A stretch of 43,174 nt of DNA from Frigoribacterium sp. (GTDB lineage: Bacteria; Actinomycetota; Actinomycetes; Actinomycetales; Microbacteriaceae): the NCBI GenBank assembly GCA_025363205.1, contig JANYEI010000150.1:1-43174 (forward strand), in the 5' to 3' direction. The translations under genes were made by a program, and so were the position numbers. The notes beneath the pieces are model-generated. The model had not been told where the DNA came from. It did no database searches and was given only the letters and a program-made list of their open reading frames with translations. The stretch's first letter is position 1. Every line of letters begins with the position of its first letter. Shown piece by piece: positions 32,491-41,178 of the stretch.

Positions 32491-33363
32491 GTGTCGGCCA
32501 CAATGCCTGCAACGAATGTTGCCACTGTCCGCATCCCGTCCAGACGCACCATCCTCATGTGCCGTCCAGAATTCTTTACGGTGGTGTACCGGATCAACCC
32601 CTGGATGGATCCCCAGCTCCCCACTGACACCGCCCTCGCGGTGCGCCAGTGGGAGACGCTCTATCAGACCTATGTCGATCTCGGGTTCGACGTGCACCTC
32701 ATCGACCCGATCGACGGACTGCCCGACATGGTCTACGCGGCGAACGGTGGATTCGTGCTCGACAACATCGCCTATGGCGCGAGCTTCACCTACCCCGAGC
32801 GGCAGCCCGAGGGTCCGGCCTATATGGACTGGTTCCGCGAAAACGGCTTCGATGTCACGGTGCCGGAGAACATCAACGAGGGCGAGGGCGACTTCCTGCT
32901 CGTCGGCGATGTGATCCTCGCCGGAACAGGATTCCGCAGTGCCTCCAACAGCCATCAAGAGCTCGCCGAGTTGTACGGCCGCGAAGTCGTCACCCTCGAG
33001 CTCGTGAACCCGAGTTTCTACCACCTCGACACCGCGATCGCGGTGCTCGACCCCCAGCCGGGCTATGTCTCCGCCGATGGTTCCGGGCCCAATATCGCGT
33101 ACCTGCCGAGTGCCTTCAACGAGACCGGCCTCGCCGTGCTTCGCGAGCGTTTTCCTGACGCGATCCTGGTGAACGAGGAGGATGCCGCCGTACTCGGCCT
33201 CAACTCCTTCGGTGACGGCTACAACATGGTCATCGCCTCCCGCGCAACCGACTTCGAGCGCCAGCTGCGTGAGCGCGGCTACAACCCCATCGGTGTCGAC
33301 CTCTCCGAACTGCTTCTCGGCGGCGGCGGCGTCAAGTGCTGCACCCTCGAATTGCGTCGATGA
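32491..33363 (+). CDS. ddaH: Dimethylargininase/arginine-dihydrolase-like guanidine-modifying enzyme
   Basis: 290 residues from GTG 32491, preceded by GAAGGAG. It has the amidinotransferase pentein fold: INPWM (35-39), PDMVYAANGGFVL (78-90), GEGD (131-134), His178 (SFYHLD) and catalytic Cys283 or Cys284 at the extreme C-terminus (GGGGVKCCTLELRR). The family includes dimethylarginine dimethylaminohydrolase and arginine dihydrolase. Linkage to ornithine aminotransferase (4-base overlap) and an Lrp regulator argues for a role in arginine breakdown, possibly arginine to ornithine directly. The symbol follows common annotation only. Confidence 0.85.
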   Translation: MSATMPATNVATVRIPSRRTILMCRPEFFTVVYRINPWMDPQLPTDTALAVRQWETLYQTYVDLGFDVHLIDPIDGLPDMVYAANGGFVLDNIAYGASFTYPERQPEGPAYMDWFRENGFDVTVPENINEGEGDFLLVGDVILAGTGFRSASNSHQELAELYGREVVTLELVNPSFYHLDTAIAVLDPQPGYVSADGSGPNIAYLPSAFNETGLAVLRERFPDAILVNEEDAAVLGLNSFGDGYNMVIASRATDFERQLRERGYNPIGVDLSELLLGGGGVKCCTLELRR

Positions 33364-34574
33364 GTTCGACCCCGGCGCAGTTCATCGCCGCCGAGGATGC
33401 GCACATCGCGCACACCTACCATCCGTTGCCGGTCGTCGTGGCGACCGCGGAGGGCGCCTGGGTAACGGATGTCGAGGGCCGGCGCTACCTCGATTGCCTC
33501 GCGGCCTACTCGGCGGTCAACTTCGGCCACGGGCATCCGGCGCTCATCGCGGCCGCCACCGCGCAGCTGGACAGGGTGACGCTCACCAGCCGGGCATTCC
33601 ACAACGACCAGCTCGGCCCGTTCGTCGCCGCGCTGGCCGCGCTCGCGAAGAAGGATCTCGTCATCCCGATGAACACCGGAGCCGAGGCGGTGGAGTCGGG
33701 CCTCAAGGCCGCCAGGGCCTGGGGCTATCGGGTGAAGGGCGTCGCGCCCGATCGGGCCAATATCATCGTGGCCGACGGCAACTTCCACGGCCGCACCATC
33801 ACGATCATCAGCTTCTCGGATGACGCGACGGCCACCACCGACTTCGGCCCGTTCACGCCCGGCTTCCGTTCGGTGCCGTACGGGGATGCCGCGGCGCTGG
33901 AATCCGCTATTGACGGCAATACCGTGGCCGTGCTTCTCGAGCCGATCCAGGGTGAGGCGGGAATCCTCATCCCGCCGGCCGATTACCTACCGGCCGTGCG
34001 CGACATAACCACCCGCCACAATGTGCTCTTCATCGCCGACGAGATCCAATCGGGACTCGGACGCACTGGTGCCACCTTCCAGTGCGACAATGTGGGCGTC
34101 GTGCCGGACCTCTACCTGCTGGGAAAGGCCCTCGGCGGCGGCATCGTGCCGGTGTCGGCAGTGGTCGGCGATGCCGACATCCTCGGCGTACTCGGGGCCG
34201 GCGAACACGGCTCAACCTTCGGCGGTAATCCGCTCGCTGCGGCGGTCGGCTCGGCGGTCGTCGGCTTGCTCGAGACCGGCGAATACCAGGAGCGTGCGCG
34301 CGTAATGGGTGCTCGCCTCACCGTCGGGCTCGAACGACTAGTTGGATTCGGCGTGATTGCGGTGCGATCGGCCGGACTCTGGGCCGGTATCGACATCGAC
34401 CCCTCCCTCGCGACCGGGCGCCGGGTGTGCGAGCTGCTGATGTCGCGAGGTGTGCTGGCGAAGGACACCCACGGGTCGACCATCCGTCTTGCTCCGCCGA
34501 TCGTGATCACCGCCGAGGACATCGACTTCGCTGTGGACCAGCTCGAGGCAGTGCTACTCGAACTTCGCGGCTGA
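33360..34574 (+). CDS. rocD: Ornithine aminotransferase
   Basis: 404 residues from ATG 33360 (ATGA overlap with the preceding gene). It is a class III PLP aminotransferase with NTGAEAVESGLKAARAWGY, IADEIQSGLGRTG and the PLP lysine Lys256 in YLLGKALGGGIVPVSAV. It transfers the delta-amino group of ornithine to 2-oxoglutarate, giving glutamate-5-semialdehyde, which cyclises to P5C. The gene is intact here. Its product would feed the P5C dehydrogenase domain of PutA. Confidence 0.93.
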   Translation: MSSTPAQFIAAEDAHIAHTYHPLPVVVATAEGAWVTDVEGRRYLDCLAAYSAVNFGHGHPALIAAATAQLDRVTLTSRAFHNDQLGPFVAALAALAKKDLVIPMNTGAEAVESGLKAARAWGYRVKGVAPDRANIIVADGNFHGRTITIISFSDDATATTDFGPFTPGFRSVPYGDAAALESAIDGNTVAVLLEPIQGEAGILIPPADYLPAVRDITTRHNVLFIADEIQSGLGRTGATFQCDNVGVVPDLYLLGKALGGGIVPVSAVVGDADILGVLGAGEHGSTFGGNPLAAAVGSAVVGLLETGEYQERARVMGARLTVGLERLVGFGVIAVRSAGLWAGIDIDPSLATGRRVCELLMSRGVLAKDTHGSTIRLAPPIVITAEDIDFAVDQLEAVLLELRG

Positions 34575-34591
34575 CATTCCGCCGACAGGGT

Positions 34592-34626
34592 GTCCGGCGA
34601 CTCCGCAGTGCGCGGGGTCACCGGAC
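34592..34626. terminator. Hairpin between convergent rocD and protease genes
   Basis: GTCCGGCGAC (34592-34601) pairs with GTCACCGGAC (34617-34626) with one G-T-like mismatch. It lies 18 bases after rocD and 12 bases from the protease stop codon. Confidence 0.65.
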
Positions 34627-34637
34627 GATGCGCAGGC

Positions 34638-35645
34638 CTAGGCTGACGCCGAGTCGTACGCGCTCTGGATGACAGAACCCCAGTACGGTCCGAACATCGT
34701 GTTCGGCACGTTGTTGTAGCCGAAACTGTTGATCGAGTTCTGCGATCCAGCCGAGCCGGTGCCGATAAACCAGGGGCCACCGGATGATCCGCCGGTCATG
34801 TCGCACGGAAGACCCTGCGATTCTGACTGGCCGTAAGGATCGTCCGTTGCGGTGCCGCTGCACGACTGTAGAGTCGCGCCGTCGAACGGAGCCGCCGCCG
34901 GGTAGCCGAAGGCGTTGTAGATGAGCCCGCGACTCTGGTTAAACGAGACACCGGTTGCGCCGACGGTGCTGCTGAGGGTAGCCCCATTCAGGCTTGCGAC
35001 CGTGGCAAACCCGGTGGCATAGCTGATGTTGCCGTCTGTGCCCCACTGGCTCGGCGTGGTGAGTTTGCTTGCCGTCCACTGGCCGTACGGGGCCGAGCCA
35101 TTCTCATAGGCTGGCACGAAGATCCAGCGCGACGCGAAGCTGCCCGGTCCCTCGTTCACGCAGTGACCCGCCGTGGCTACCGTGCTCTGATTGGCCGAGG
35201 ACACCGCGTTGCCTGAACACACGTAATCCGAACCGCTGAGGGTGAAAAACACCTTGCCGATATGGCTGACCGTCGATTCCTGGGTCGCATTTGGGGTGGT
35301 CGCATTCGGGGTCACCGTATCGACCGGTCCCGGAACCGTGGCGGCCTGGCTCGGAACCGTGACGGCGGAGCCCGACGTCGTGGGCCGGGACTGCACACCC
35401 TTCGCCGCCGCGGCGGCAGCCTTGTCGGCCACGAGCGCGTCACCTGGGATTGCTGCTCGCATCCGCTCGGCGGTCCAGTAGTCACCACTTTGCTGCGTCT
35501 GGGGCACGATCCACGTGTCAACTCCGGTGGGAGCGACTCCGTTCGGTGCGCTCGCGCCAGCCGTGCCGACCGCTCCGCCCGAGATGAGAGCGATGCTGAG
35601 AGCAAGCGCGCCGACGACCCCGCCGGCAAATTTCTTTGAGGTCAT
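34638..35645 (-). CDS. Secreted trypsin-like serine protease (V8-like), catalytic Asp not evident
   Basis: 335 residues from ATG 35645 (GGAG eight bases upstream). The signal peptide is MTSKKFAGGVVGALALSIALISGG, with cleavage near residue 32. A probable pro-region (to about 125) contains a Thr/Pro/Val-rich stretch. The chymotrypsin-fold domain has catalytic His161 in TVATAGHC and Ser288 in DMTGGSSGGPW, plus cysteines at 143/162 and 262/281. In relatives the Asp lies in a YDxGF-like block; here the block reads ISYATGF (207-213), with Ala210 at that place. Asp204 nearby might substitute. It could be an active secreted protease or an inactive homologue. Confidence 0.85.
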   Translation of the reverse strand: MTSKKFAGGVVGALALSIALISGGAVGTAGASAPNGVAPTGVDTWIVPQTQQSGDYWTAERMRAAIPGDALVADKAAAAAAKGVQSRPTTSGSAVTVPSQAATVPGPVDTVTPNATTPNATQESTVSHIGKVFFTLSGSDYVCSGNAVSSANQSTVATAGHCVNEGPGSFASRWIFVPAYENGSAPYGQWTASKLTTPSQWGTDGNISYATGFATVASLNGATLSSTVGATGVSFNQSRGLIYNAFGYPAAAPFDGATLQSCSGTATDDPYGQSESQGLPCDMTGGSSGGPWFIGTGSAGSQNSINSFGYNNVPNTMFGPYWGSVIQSAYDSASA

Positions 35646-35836
35646 AATTTGGCTCCATTCTTCGTGAGATTGGCTTCCTTGACAGAACGGACCGCTGGTC
35701 GTTCTGCGGCCGTCCGCTCCCAGTGTCGGGGTCGGCCCCCGGCCGCAACCCGATTTTGTGGTTGTCGAGAGCAATGCTGTGCATTCCACGAATTTGGGAT
35801 CGATGCCGCGAACAGTGTTAGATTCGCGCGCGACCC

Positions 35837-35848
35837 TAGGCTTGATCC
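35837..35848 (+). promoter_or_regulatory. -10 box of a leaderless kynU transcript
   Basis: TAGGCT (35837-35842), six bases (TGATCC), then GTG 35849. The hexamer is identical to the hemA box. Confidence 0.6.
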
Positions 35849-37027
35849 GTGAACGCACTGGATTCGGCCGACCCGCTCTCTGCCTACCGTGATCGATTCG
35901 TCGTATCCCCCGGCGTGGTGGCCTACCTCGACGGCAACTCGCTCGGGCGGCCGCTCACCGCATCCGCTGACCGCATCGCGCGATTCGCGACCGAAGAGTG
36001 GGCGTCGCAGCTCATCAGGGGCTGGGATGCCGGCTGGCTGAACCTGCCGCTCACCATCGGTGATGAGCTCGGCCGGGTCGCGCTCGGCGCCGCGGCGGGG
36101 CAGACCACCATCGGCGACTCCACCACTGTGCTTCTCTACAAGCTGGTGCGCGCTGCGGTGAGCGCCGCGGGAGACCGGCGTGAGCTCGTTATCGACCGCG
36201 ACAACTTTCCCACCGACCGCTACGTGCTCGAGGGCATCGCGGCGGAGTGCGGGCTCACGCTCCGCTGGATCGGGGCGGGGGATGTCTCCCCTGGCCAGGT
36301 TGCGGAGATCGTGGGCCCGAAGACGGCGCTCGTGGTGCTGTCAACCGTGTCCTATCGCTCGGGATTCCTCGCCGATGTGCCGGCGATCACCCGGGTTGTG
36401 CACGACGCGGGCGCCCTGATCCTCTGGGATCTCTGCCACTCGGCGGGGGTTGTGCCGACGGCGCTGGACGAGTGGGATGTCGACCTCGCGGTCGGCTGCA
36501 GCTACAAATACCTGAACGGTGGGCCGGGTGCGCCCGCCTTTGCTTACGTGCGGCGCGACCTTCAGGCGACTCTGCGGCAGCCGATCCAGGGCTGGCTCGG
36601 ATCGCGCGCGCCGTTCGAGATGGAGCAGGGTTACGAGCCGGCGGAGGGCATCCGCGGTTTTCTCAGTGGCACGCCGCCCATCATCGGAATGCTGGCCCTT
36701 CAGCCCGCGATCGCCCTGATCGACGAGGTGGGACTTCCGGCCATCCGGGCCAAGTCGGTCGCTCTCACCGAGTACGCGATCGCGCTCGCCGACGACAGAC
36801 TTCCGGATGCCGCTCTCTCGTCGCCGCGAGACCCGGACCGCCGCGGCAGCCACATTACCCTCGACCATCCGCGCTTCGAGTCGCTCCTGCCTGGCCTGTG
36901 GGAGGCCGGCGTGATCCCGGACTTCCGGCGCCCGACCGGCATCCGACTCGGGCTGTCTCCCCTGTCGACGAGCTTCGCCGAAGTCGAACTCGGCGTTAAC
37001 TCGATCGCGGAGGCGCTGGCGCGGTGA
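35849..37027 (+). CDS. kynU: Kynureninase
   Basis: 392 residues from GTG 35849. It is a PLP enzyme that cleaves kynurenine to anthranilate and alanine. YLDGNSLGRPLTAS opens the protein, LWDLCHSAGVVPTAL holds the PLP-ring Asp, Lys220 lies in GCSYKYLNGGPGAPAF, and RGFLSGTPPIIGMLAL follows. No other tryptophan-to-kynurenine gene is in the window, so it may act on kynurenine taken up from outside or made elsewhere. It is divergent from the protease gene. Confidence 0.93.
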   Translation: MNALDSADPLSAYRDRFVVSPGVVAYLDGNSLGRPLTASADRIARFATEEWASQLIRGWDAGWLNLPLTIGDELGRVALGAAAGQTTIGDSTTVLLYKLVRAAVSAAGDRRELVIDRDNFPTDRYVLEGIAAECGLTLRWIGAGDVSPGQVAEIVGPKTALVVLSTVSYRSGFLADVPAITRVVHDAGALILWDLCHSAGVVPTALDEWDVDLAVGCSYKYLNGGPGAPAFAYVRRDLQATLRQPIQGWLGSRAPFEMEQGYEPAEGIRGFLSGTPPIIGMLALQPAIALIDEVGLPAIRAKSVALTEYAIALADDRLPDAALSSPRDPDRRGSHITLDHPRFESLLPGLWEAGVIPDFRRPTGIRLGLSPLSTSFAEVELGVNSIAEALAR

Positions 37028-37181
37028 CCGCTCTCGTGCTGGTGCAATGAACTCCGCTCGGCGCCTCACCCCGTGCTCCGCGCGATGCGGTCGCGGGAGT
37101 GCGTGGCGCGCGTGTGGCGGCAACGCTCACCGCCACTAGTATCCTCGTCACTGTAGGCCGATCGGCCAGGGAGGCCACCTG

Positions 37182-38207
37182 ATGAATTACTTTCCCGCGT
37201 CGACCGCAACTCCGTTGCGGGGTGGGCCGACTCTTCGCTGGGGAGTGCTCGCGCCCGGGCGAATAGCCGCCGATTTCGTTCAGACACTGCACGCAAACTC
37301 CGACCAGCGGATGCACGCGGTCGGGTCGCGTTCCCTCGATCGTGCCACGGCCTTCGCCGCCCGCTTCGGCATCGAGCGCGCCTACGACAGCTATGAGCGG
37401 CTGGTGGCGGATCCCGGCGTGGATATCGTCTACGTCGCCGCTCCCCACAGCGAACATCGGGTTCTCGCGCTCCTCGCGATCGCCGCAGGCAAGCACGTGC
37501 TCATCGAGAAGCCGATCGCCCTCACCGCTGTAGAAGCCCGGGAGATTGCGGATGCCGCGCGGGCCGCAGGCGTTTTCGCCATGGAGGCCATGTGGGCGCG
37601 CTTCCTGCCCCAGACCACGGTGATCACGGCCCTGCTCGCCGACGGCATGCTGGGAGACATCGGCTTGGTTGCCGCCGACTACGGTTCGATCTTCGACTTC
37701 GATGCCACCAGTCGCGCCTTCGACCCGGCCCTGGGCGGAGGGGCGTTGCTCGATCTCGGGGTCTACCCGATCTGGTTCGCGCACTGTGTGCTGGGTAGAC
37801 CGAGCCGGATCGTCGCGAGTGGCTCGATAACGTCGACCGGGGTGGATGGCCAGGCCGCTCTCTTGTTCAGCACGGCGAGCGGTGCCGAGGCCCAGCTGAG
37901 CACCAGCATGATCGTGTCAACGCCGGTGCGGGCCACCGTGAGCGGCTCTCTCGCCAGCCTCGACATCGATGCACCCTTTGTGGCACCGGGAGGTTTCACG
38001 GTGTACCGGGACGGCATGGACGAGCCGCTGCGCTGGGATGACCCCACCGAGCTGCGCTGGCGTGACGGCCTGGTCTGGCAGGCAACCGCGGCGGCCCAGC
38101 ATGTCGCCGACGGACTGACCGAGTCCCCGCTGCATCCGCTCGACACCTCGGTCGCGGTGCTCGAGACCATCGACGAGGCGCGGCGGCAGCTCGGGTTGCT
38201 CCCGTAG
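37182..38207 (+). CDS. Gfo/Idh/MocA family oxidoreductase
   Basis: 341 residues from ATG 37182, with GGGAGG upstream. An N-terminal NAD(P)-binding fold (LRWGVLAPGRIAADFVQTL, about 18-36) is followed by VYVAAPHSEHRVLALLAIAAGKHVLIEKPIA, with the catalytic Lys110 in EKP. GGGALLDLGVYPIWFAHCVLG is the C-terminal substrate-side block. The family acts on sugars, inositol or trans-dihydrodiols; this one resembles the dihydrodiol/xylose-dehydrogenase branch. The substrate is unknown. Confidence 0.9.
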   Translation: MNYFPASTATPLRGGPTLRWGVLAPGRIAADFVQTLHANSDQRMHAVGSRSLDRATAFAARFGIERAYDSYERLVADPGVDIVYVAAPHSEHRVLALLAIAAGKHVLIEKPIALTAVEAREIADAARAAGVFAMEAMWARFLPQTTVITALLADGMLGDIGLVAADYGSIFDFDATSRAFDPALGGGALLDLGVYPIWFAHCVLGRPSRIVASGSITSTGVDGQAALLFSTASGAEAQLSTSMIVSTPVRATVSGSLASLDIDAPFVAPGGFTVYRDGMDEPLRWDDPTELRWRDGLVWQATAAAQHVADGLTESPLHPLDTSVAVLETIDEARRQLGLLP

Positions 38208-38211
38208 GTAA

Positions 38212-38275
38212 GCGAACCGACGGGTGCGCGAACCGGCTGGTGTGCGCGTCGGCTGGTTTGCGTGCCGGCGGGGTG
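38212..38275. repeat. 16-bp degenerate tandem repeat, four units
   Basis: Units at 38212, 38228, 38244 and 38260 follow GCGAACCGGCTGGTGT with a few changes each. They fill most of the gap between the oxidoreductase and peptide transporter genes. Confidence 0.7.
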
Positions 38276-38293
38276 AGGTGTATCGATAGTGAG

Positions 38294-39751
38294 ATGACAT
38301 CGAACGAACCAGGCCTGCGGGACAGAGGGTTCTTCGGGCAGCCGCGCGCCCTTGCGACCCTGTTCGGAGTGGAGACCTGGGAGCGGTTCTCGTTTTACGG
38401 GATGCAGGGAATCCTGCTCATCTACCTGTACTACTCGGCGACGAAGGGTGGACTCGGACTCGGCCAGACGCTCGCGGCCGGAATCGTCGGCGCGTACGGC
38501 GGAGGGGTCTACCTGGCGACCGTGCTCGGAGCGTGGATCGCCGACCGGATTCTCTCCAGCGAACGGACGCTGTTCATCAGCGCCGCTGTGGTGATGACCG
38601 GCCATATCGCGCTCGCCCTGATTCCCGGACTCGTGGGGGTTGGGATCGGGCTCATCCTCATCGCGGTGGGCAGTGGCGGTCTCAAAGCGACGGCGACCTC
38701 CATCGTCGGCACGCTGTACTGCACCGATGACACCAGGCGGGATGCCGGTTTCTCGCTGTATTACCTCGGCGTCAACCTCGGGGCGTTCTTCGGGCCGCTC
38801 CTGACCGGACTACTGCAGTCCACGGTTGGCTTCCACTTCGGATTCGGTCTCGCAGCGCTCGGCATGGCGGCAGGGCTCATCCAGTATTCCTCGGGTCGCA
38901 AGAGGCTTCCGGATGCGGCCCGCGAAATCCCGAATCCGCTGCCAAGGCGGATGTTTCCCGTCGTCGGGGCAATCGCGGGCGCCGGAGTCATCATCATCGT
39001 GCTCCTCGTGATCTTCGGGGTGATCACGGCCGCAAATCTCGCGATCATCGTGATCGGAGTGACGGTGCTCGCCGCGGTGGCGTACTTCGTGGTCATCCTG
39101 ACCAACCGCTCCATCACGAGCGATGAGCGCAGCCGGGTGGTCGCGTTCATCCCACTATTTATCGCGAGTGCCGCATTCTGGTCGATCTACCAGCAGCAGT
39201 TCACCGTGGTCACGATTTACTCCGACCAGCGGCTCGACCGCAACATTCTCGGCTGGGAGTTTCCGGTCTCCTGGGTGCAATCGATCAACCCGATTTTCAT
39301 CATCGTGCTGTCCGGCATATTCGCAGCCCTGTGGACGCGCCTCGGACGACGGCAACCGACCACCCCGGTGAAGTTCGGGCTCGGAACGCTTGGCGTCGGC
39401 GCCGGATTCCTGCTCTTCCTTCCCTTCGTCGCCACGGGACGAAATGGCACGCCAGTGCTCGCCCTGGTGCTCATCCTGCTGGTGTTCACCATTGCCGAGT
39501 TGTTGCTGTCACCGATCGGCCTGTCCGTTTCGACGAAACTGGCCCCGGCACGCTTCCGCACACAGATGGTCGCGCTGTTCTTCCTCTCCGTGGCCATCGG
39601 CTCTGCGGTTTCCGGCCAGCTCGCTGCGCTGTATGACCCGCGGAATGAGGCACCGTACTTCAGCGTGCTCGGCGGTATTGCGATCGCGATCGGTGTGATC
39701 CTCGTGCTCGTTGCAAAACCGGTGCTCGCCCTCATGCGTGGGGTGCGCTAA
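38294..39751 (+). CDS. POT/PTR family proton-dependent peptide transporter
   Basis: 485 residues from ATG 38294. It has the ExxER proton-coupling motif in VETWERFSFYGMQGILLIYLYYS (Glu27, Glu30, Arg31), about 14 hydrophobic segments, and the PTR2 block SLYYLGVNLGAFFGPLLTGLL. AFWSIYQQQFTVVTIY and a C-terminal PIGLSVSTKLAP segment fit the DtpT type. It would import di- and tripeptides with protons across the membrane. A secreted protease gene is about 2.6 kb upstream, but they are not in one operon. Confidence 0.93.
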   Translation: MTSNEPGLRDRGFFGQPRALATLFGVETWERFSFYGMQGILLIYLYYSATKGGLGLGQTLAAGIVGAYGGGVYLATVLGAWIADRILSSERTLFISAAVVMTGHIALALIPGLVGVGIGLILIAVGSGGLKATATSIVGTLYCTDDTRRDAGFSLYYLGVNLGAFFGPLLTGLLQSTVGFHFGFGLAALGMAAGLIQYSSGRKRLPDAAREIPNPLPRRMFPVVGAIAGAGVIIIVLLVIFGVITAANLAIIVIGVTVLAAVAYFVVILTNRSITSDERSRVVAFIPLFIASAAFWSIYQQQFTVVTIYSDQRLDRNILGWEFPVSWVQSINPIFIIVLSGIFAALWTRLGRRQPTTPVKFGLGTLGVGAGFLLFLPFVATGRNGTPVLALVLILLVFTIAELLLSPIGLSVSTKLAPARFRTQMVALFFLSVAIGSAVSGQLAALYDPRNEAPYFSVLGGIAIAIGVILVLVAKPVLALMRGVR

Positions 39752-39752
39752 A

Positions 39753-39775
39753 GCCCGCGGCACTCCGGTGCGGGC
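39753..39775. terminator. Hairpin between convergent genes
   Basis: GCCCGC (39753-39758) pairs with GCGGGC (39770-39775), with an inner GCAC/GTGC pairing. It starts two bases after the transporter stop codon. Confidence 0.55.
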
Positions 39776-39801
39776 GCCGCGATCGTGAGCAGAGGTATTC
39801 G

Positions 39802-41178
39802 TCAGCTGGCGATTGGCGACTTGCGCGGGCCGGCTTTCGGCGGCGCGGTCTTGGGCGCGGTCTTGGGCGCGGTCTTCGGCGTGACTGGGGGCCTGATGGC
39901 GGCCTTGGCCGGTGGTCGTGGAGCCGTCGCGGCTGGCATGCTCAATGCCCGGGGCGCGAGTCGCTCGAGCTGGGTGACGTGGGCGGGCGTCAGCTCGGCG
40001 AGGGAAGTGACTCCGAGCAGGCGCATCGTGCGGGTGATCTGCTCGCTGAGGATCTCGATCATGCGGTCGACTCCCTCGCGCCCTCCGGCCATGAGTCCGT
40101 AGAGGTATGCGCGTCCCACGAGGGTGAAGTCTGCGCCGAGGGCGATCGCGGCGACGATGTCGGCGCCCGACATGATGCCCGTGTCGAGGTGCACCTCGAG
40201 GTCTGTGCCGACCTCGCGGGCGACATCCGGAAGCAGGTGGAACGGGATGGGTGCGCGGTCGAGTTGGCGGCCGCCGTGGTTGGAGAGGATGATTCCGTCG
40301 ACGCCCATCGTCGCAAGCCGCCGAGCGTCGTCGAGGCTCTGCACTCCCTTCACCACGACCTTGCCCGGCCACTGGTCCGAGATCCAGGCGAGGTCGTCGA
40401 AGGTCACGGTCGGGTCGAACATCGTGTCGAGCAGCTCACCGACGGTGCCCGACCAACGGTCGAGGGAGGCGAAGGCGAGCGGCTCGGTGGTGAGGAAGTT
40501 GATCCACCATTCCGGTCGCGGAAGGGCGTTGATGACGGTGCCGAGAGTGAGCTGTGGCGGAATGGAGAATCCGTTGCGTTTGTCACGCAGCCTGGCTCCG
40601 GACACTGGCACATCCACGGTGACCAGCAGCGTGTCGAACCCGGCCTTCGCGGCCCGGTCGACGAGCGCCATTGAGCGGTCGCGGTCTTTCCACATGTACA
40701 ACTGGAACCAGTTGCGCCCATCGGGGTTCGCGGCCTTCACATCTTCGATGGCGGTGGTGCCCATGGTGGACAGTGAGAACGGGATGCCGGCCGCGCCGGC
40801 CGCGCCGGCCCCGGCGATCTCCCCTTCGCTCTGCATCATGCGGGTGAAGCCGGTCGGGGCGATGCCGAACGGCAGCGCGGTCGGGCCGCCGAGCACGGTG
40901 GAGGACGTGTCGACCACCGAGACGTCCCGCAGGATCGCCGGGTTGAACTGGATGTCCTCGAACGCCTGGCGCGCACGGGCGAGCGAGATCTCTGCCTCGG
41001 CGGCACCCTCCGTGTAGTCGAAGGCGGCCTTCGGGGTGCGCTTCTGTGCGATCGTGCGCAGGTCGTGGATGGTCAGCGCCTTCTCGAGCCGACGCTTCTT
41101 CGCGTTGAACTCCGGGGTGGCGAAGTGCATGAGCGGCGCGAGATCGCGCACGCGGGGCAAGTGGCGTTGCAGTTTCAT
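39802..41178 (-). CDS. FMN-dependent alpha-hydroxyacid dehydrogenase (L-lactate/mandelate type) with Lys/Pro/Ala tail
   Basis: 458 residues from ATG 41178 (AAGGA upstream). It is a TIM-barrel flavoenzyme: [42 protein letters not shown] with Lys278, and the active-site His301 and Arg304 in [11 protein letters not shown]. It would oxidise an L-2-hydroxyacid such as lactate to the 2-oxoacid. The enzyme domain ends near residue 408. A 50-residue extension then runs Ala/Pro/Lys-rich with repeated TAPK, which is unusual for the family. It overlaps the next upstream gene by 4 bases and is in an operon with the D-specific enzyme and a GntR regulator. Confidence 0.9.
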   Translation of the reverse strand: MKLQRHLPRVRDLAPLMHFATPEFNAKKRRLEKALTIHDLRTIAQKRTPKAAFDYTEGAAEAEISLARARQAFEDIQFNPAILRDVSVVDTSSTVLGGPTALPFGIAPTGFTRMMQSEGEIAGAGAAGAAGIPFSLSTMGTTAIEDVKAANPDGRNWFQLYMWKDRDRSMALVDRAAKAGFDTLLVTVDVPVSGARLRDKRNGFSIPPQLTLGTVINALPRPEWWINFLTTEPLAFASLDRWSGTVGELLDTMFDPTVTFDDLAWISDQWPGKVVVKGVQSLDDARRLATMGVDGIILSNHGGRQLDRAPIPFHLLPDVAREVGTDLEVHLDTGIMSGADIVAAIALGADFTLVGRAYLYGLMAGGREGVDRMIEILSEQITRTMRLLGVTSLAELTPAHVTQLERLAPRALSMPAATAPRPPAKAAIRPPVTPKTAPKTAPKTAPPKAGPRKSPIAS

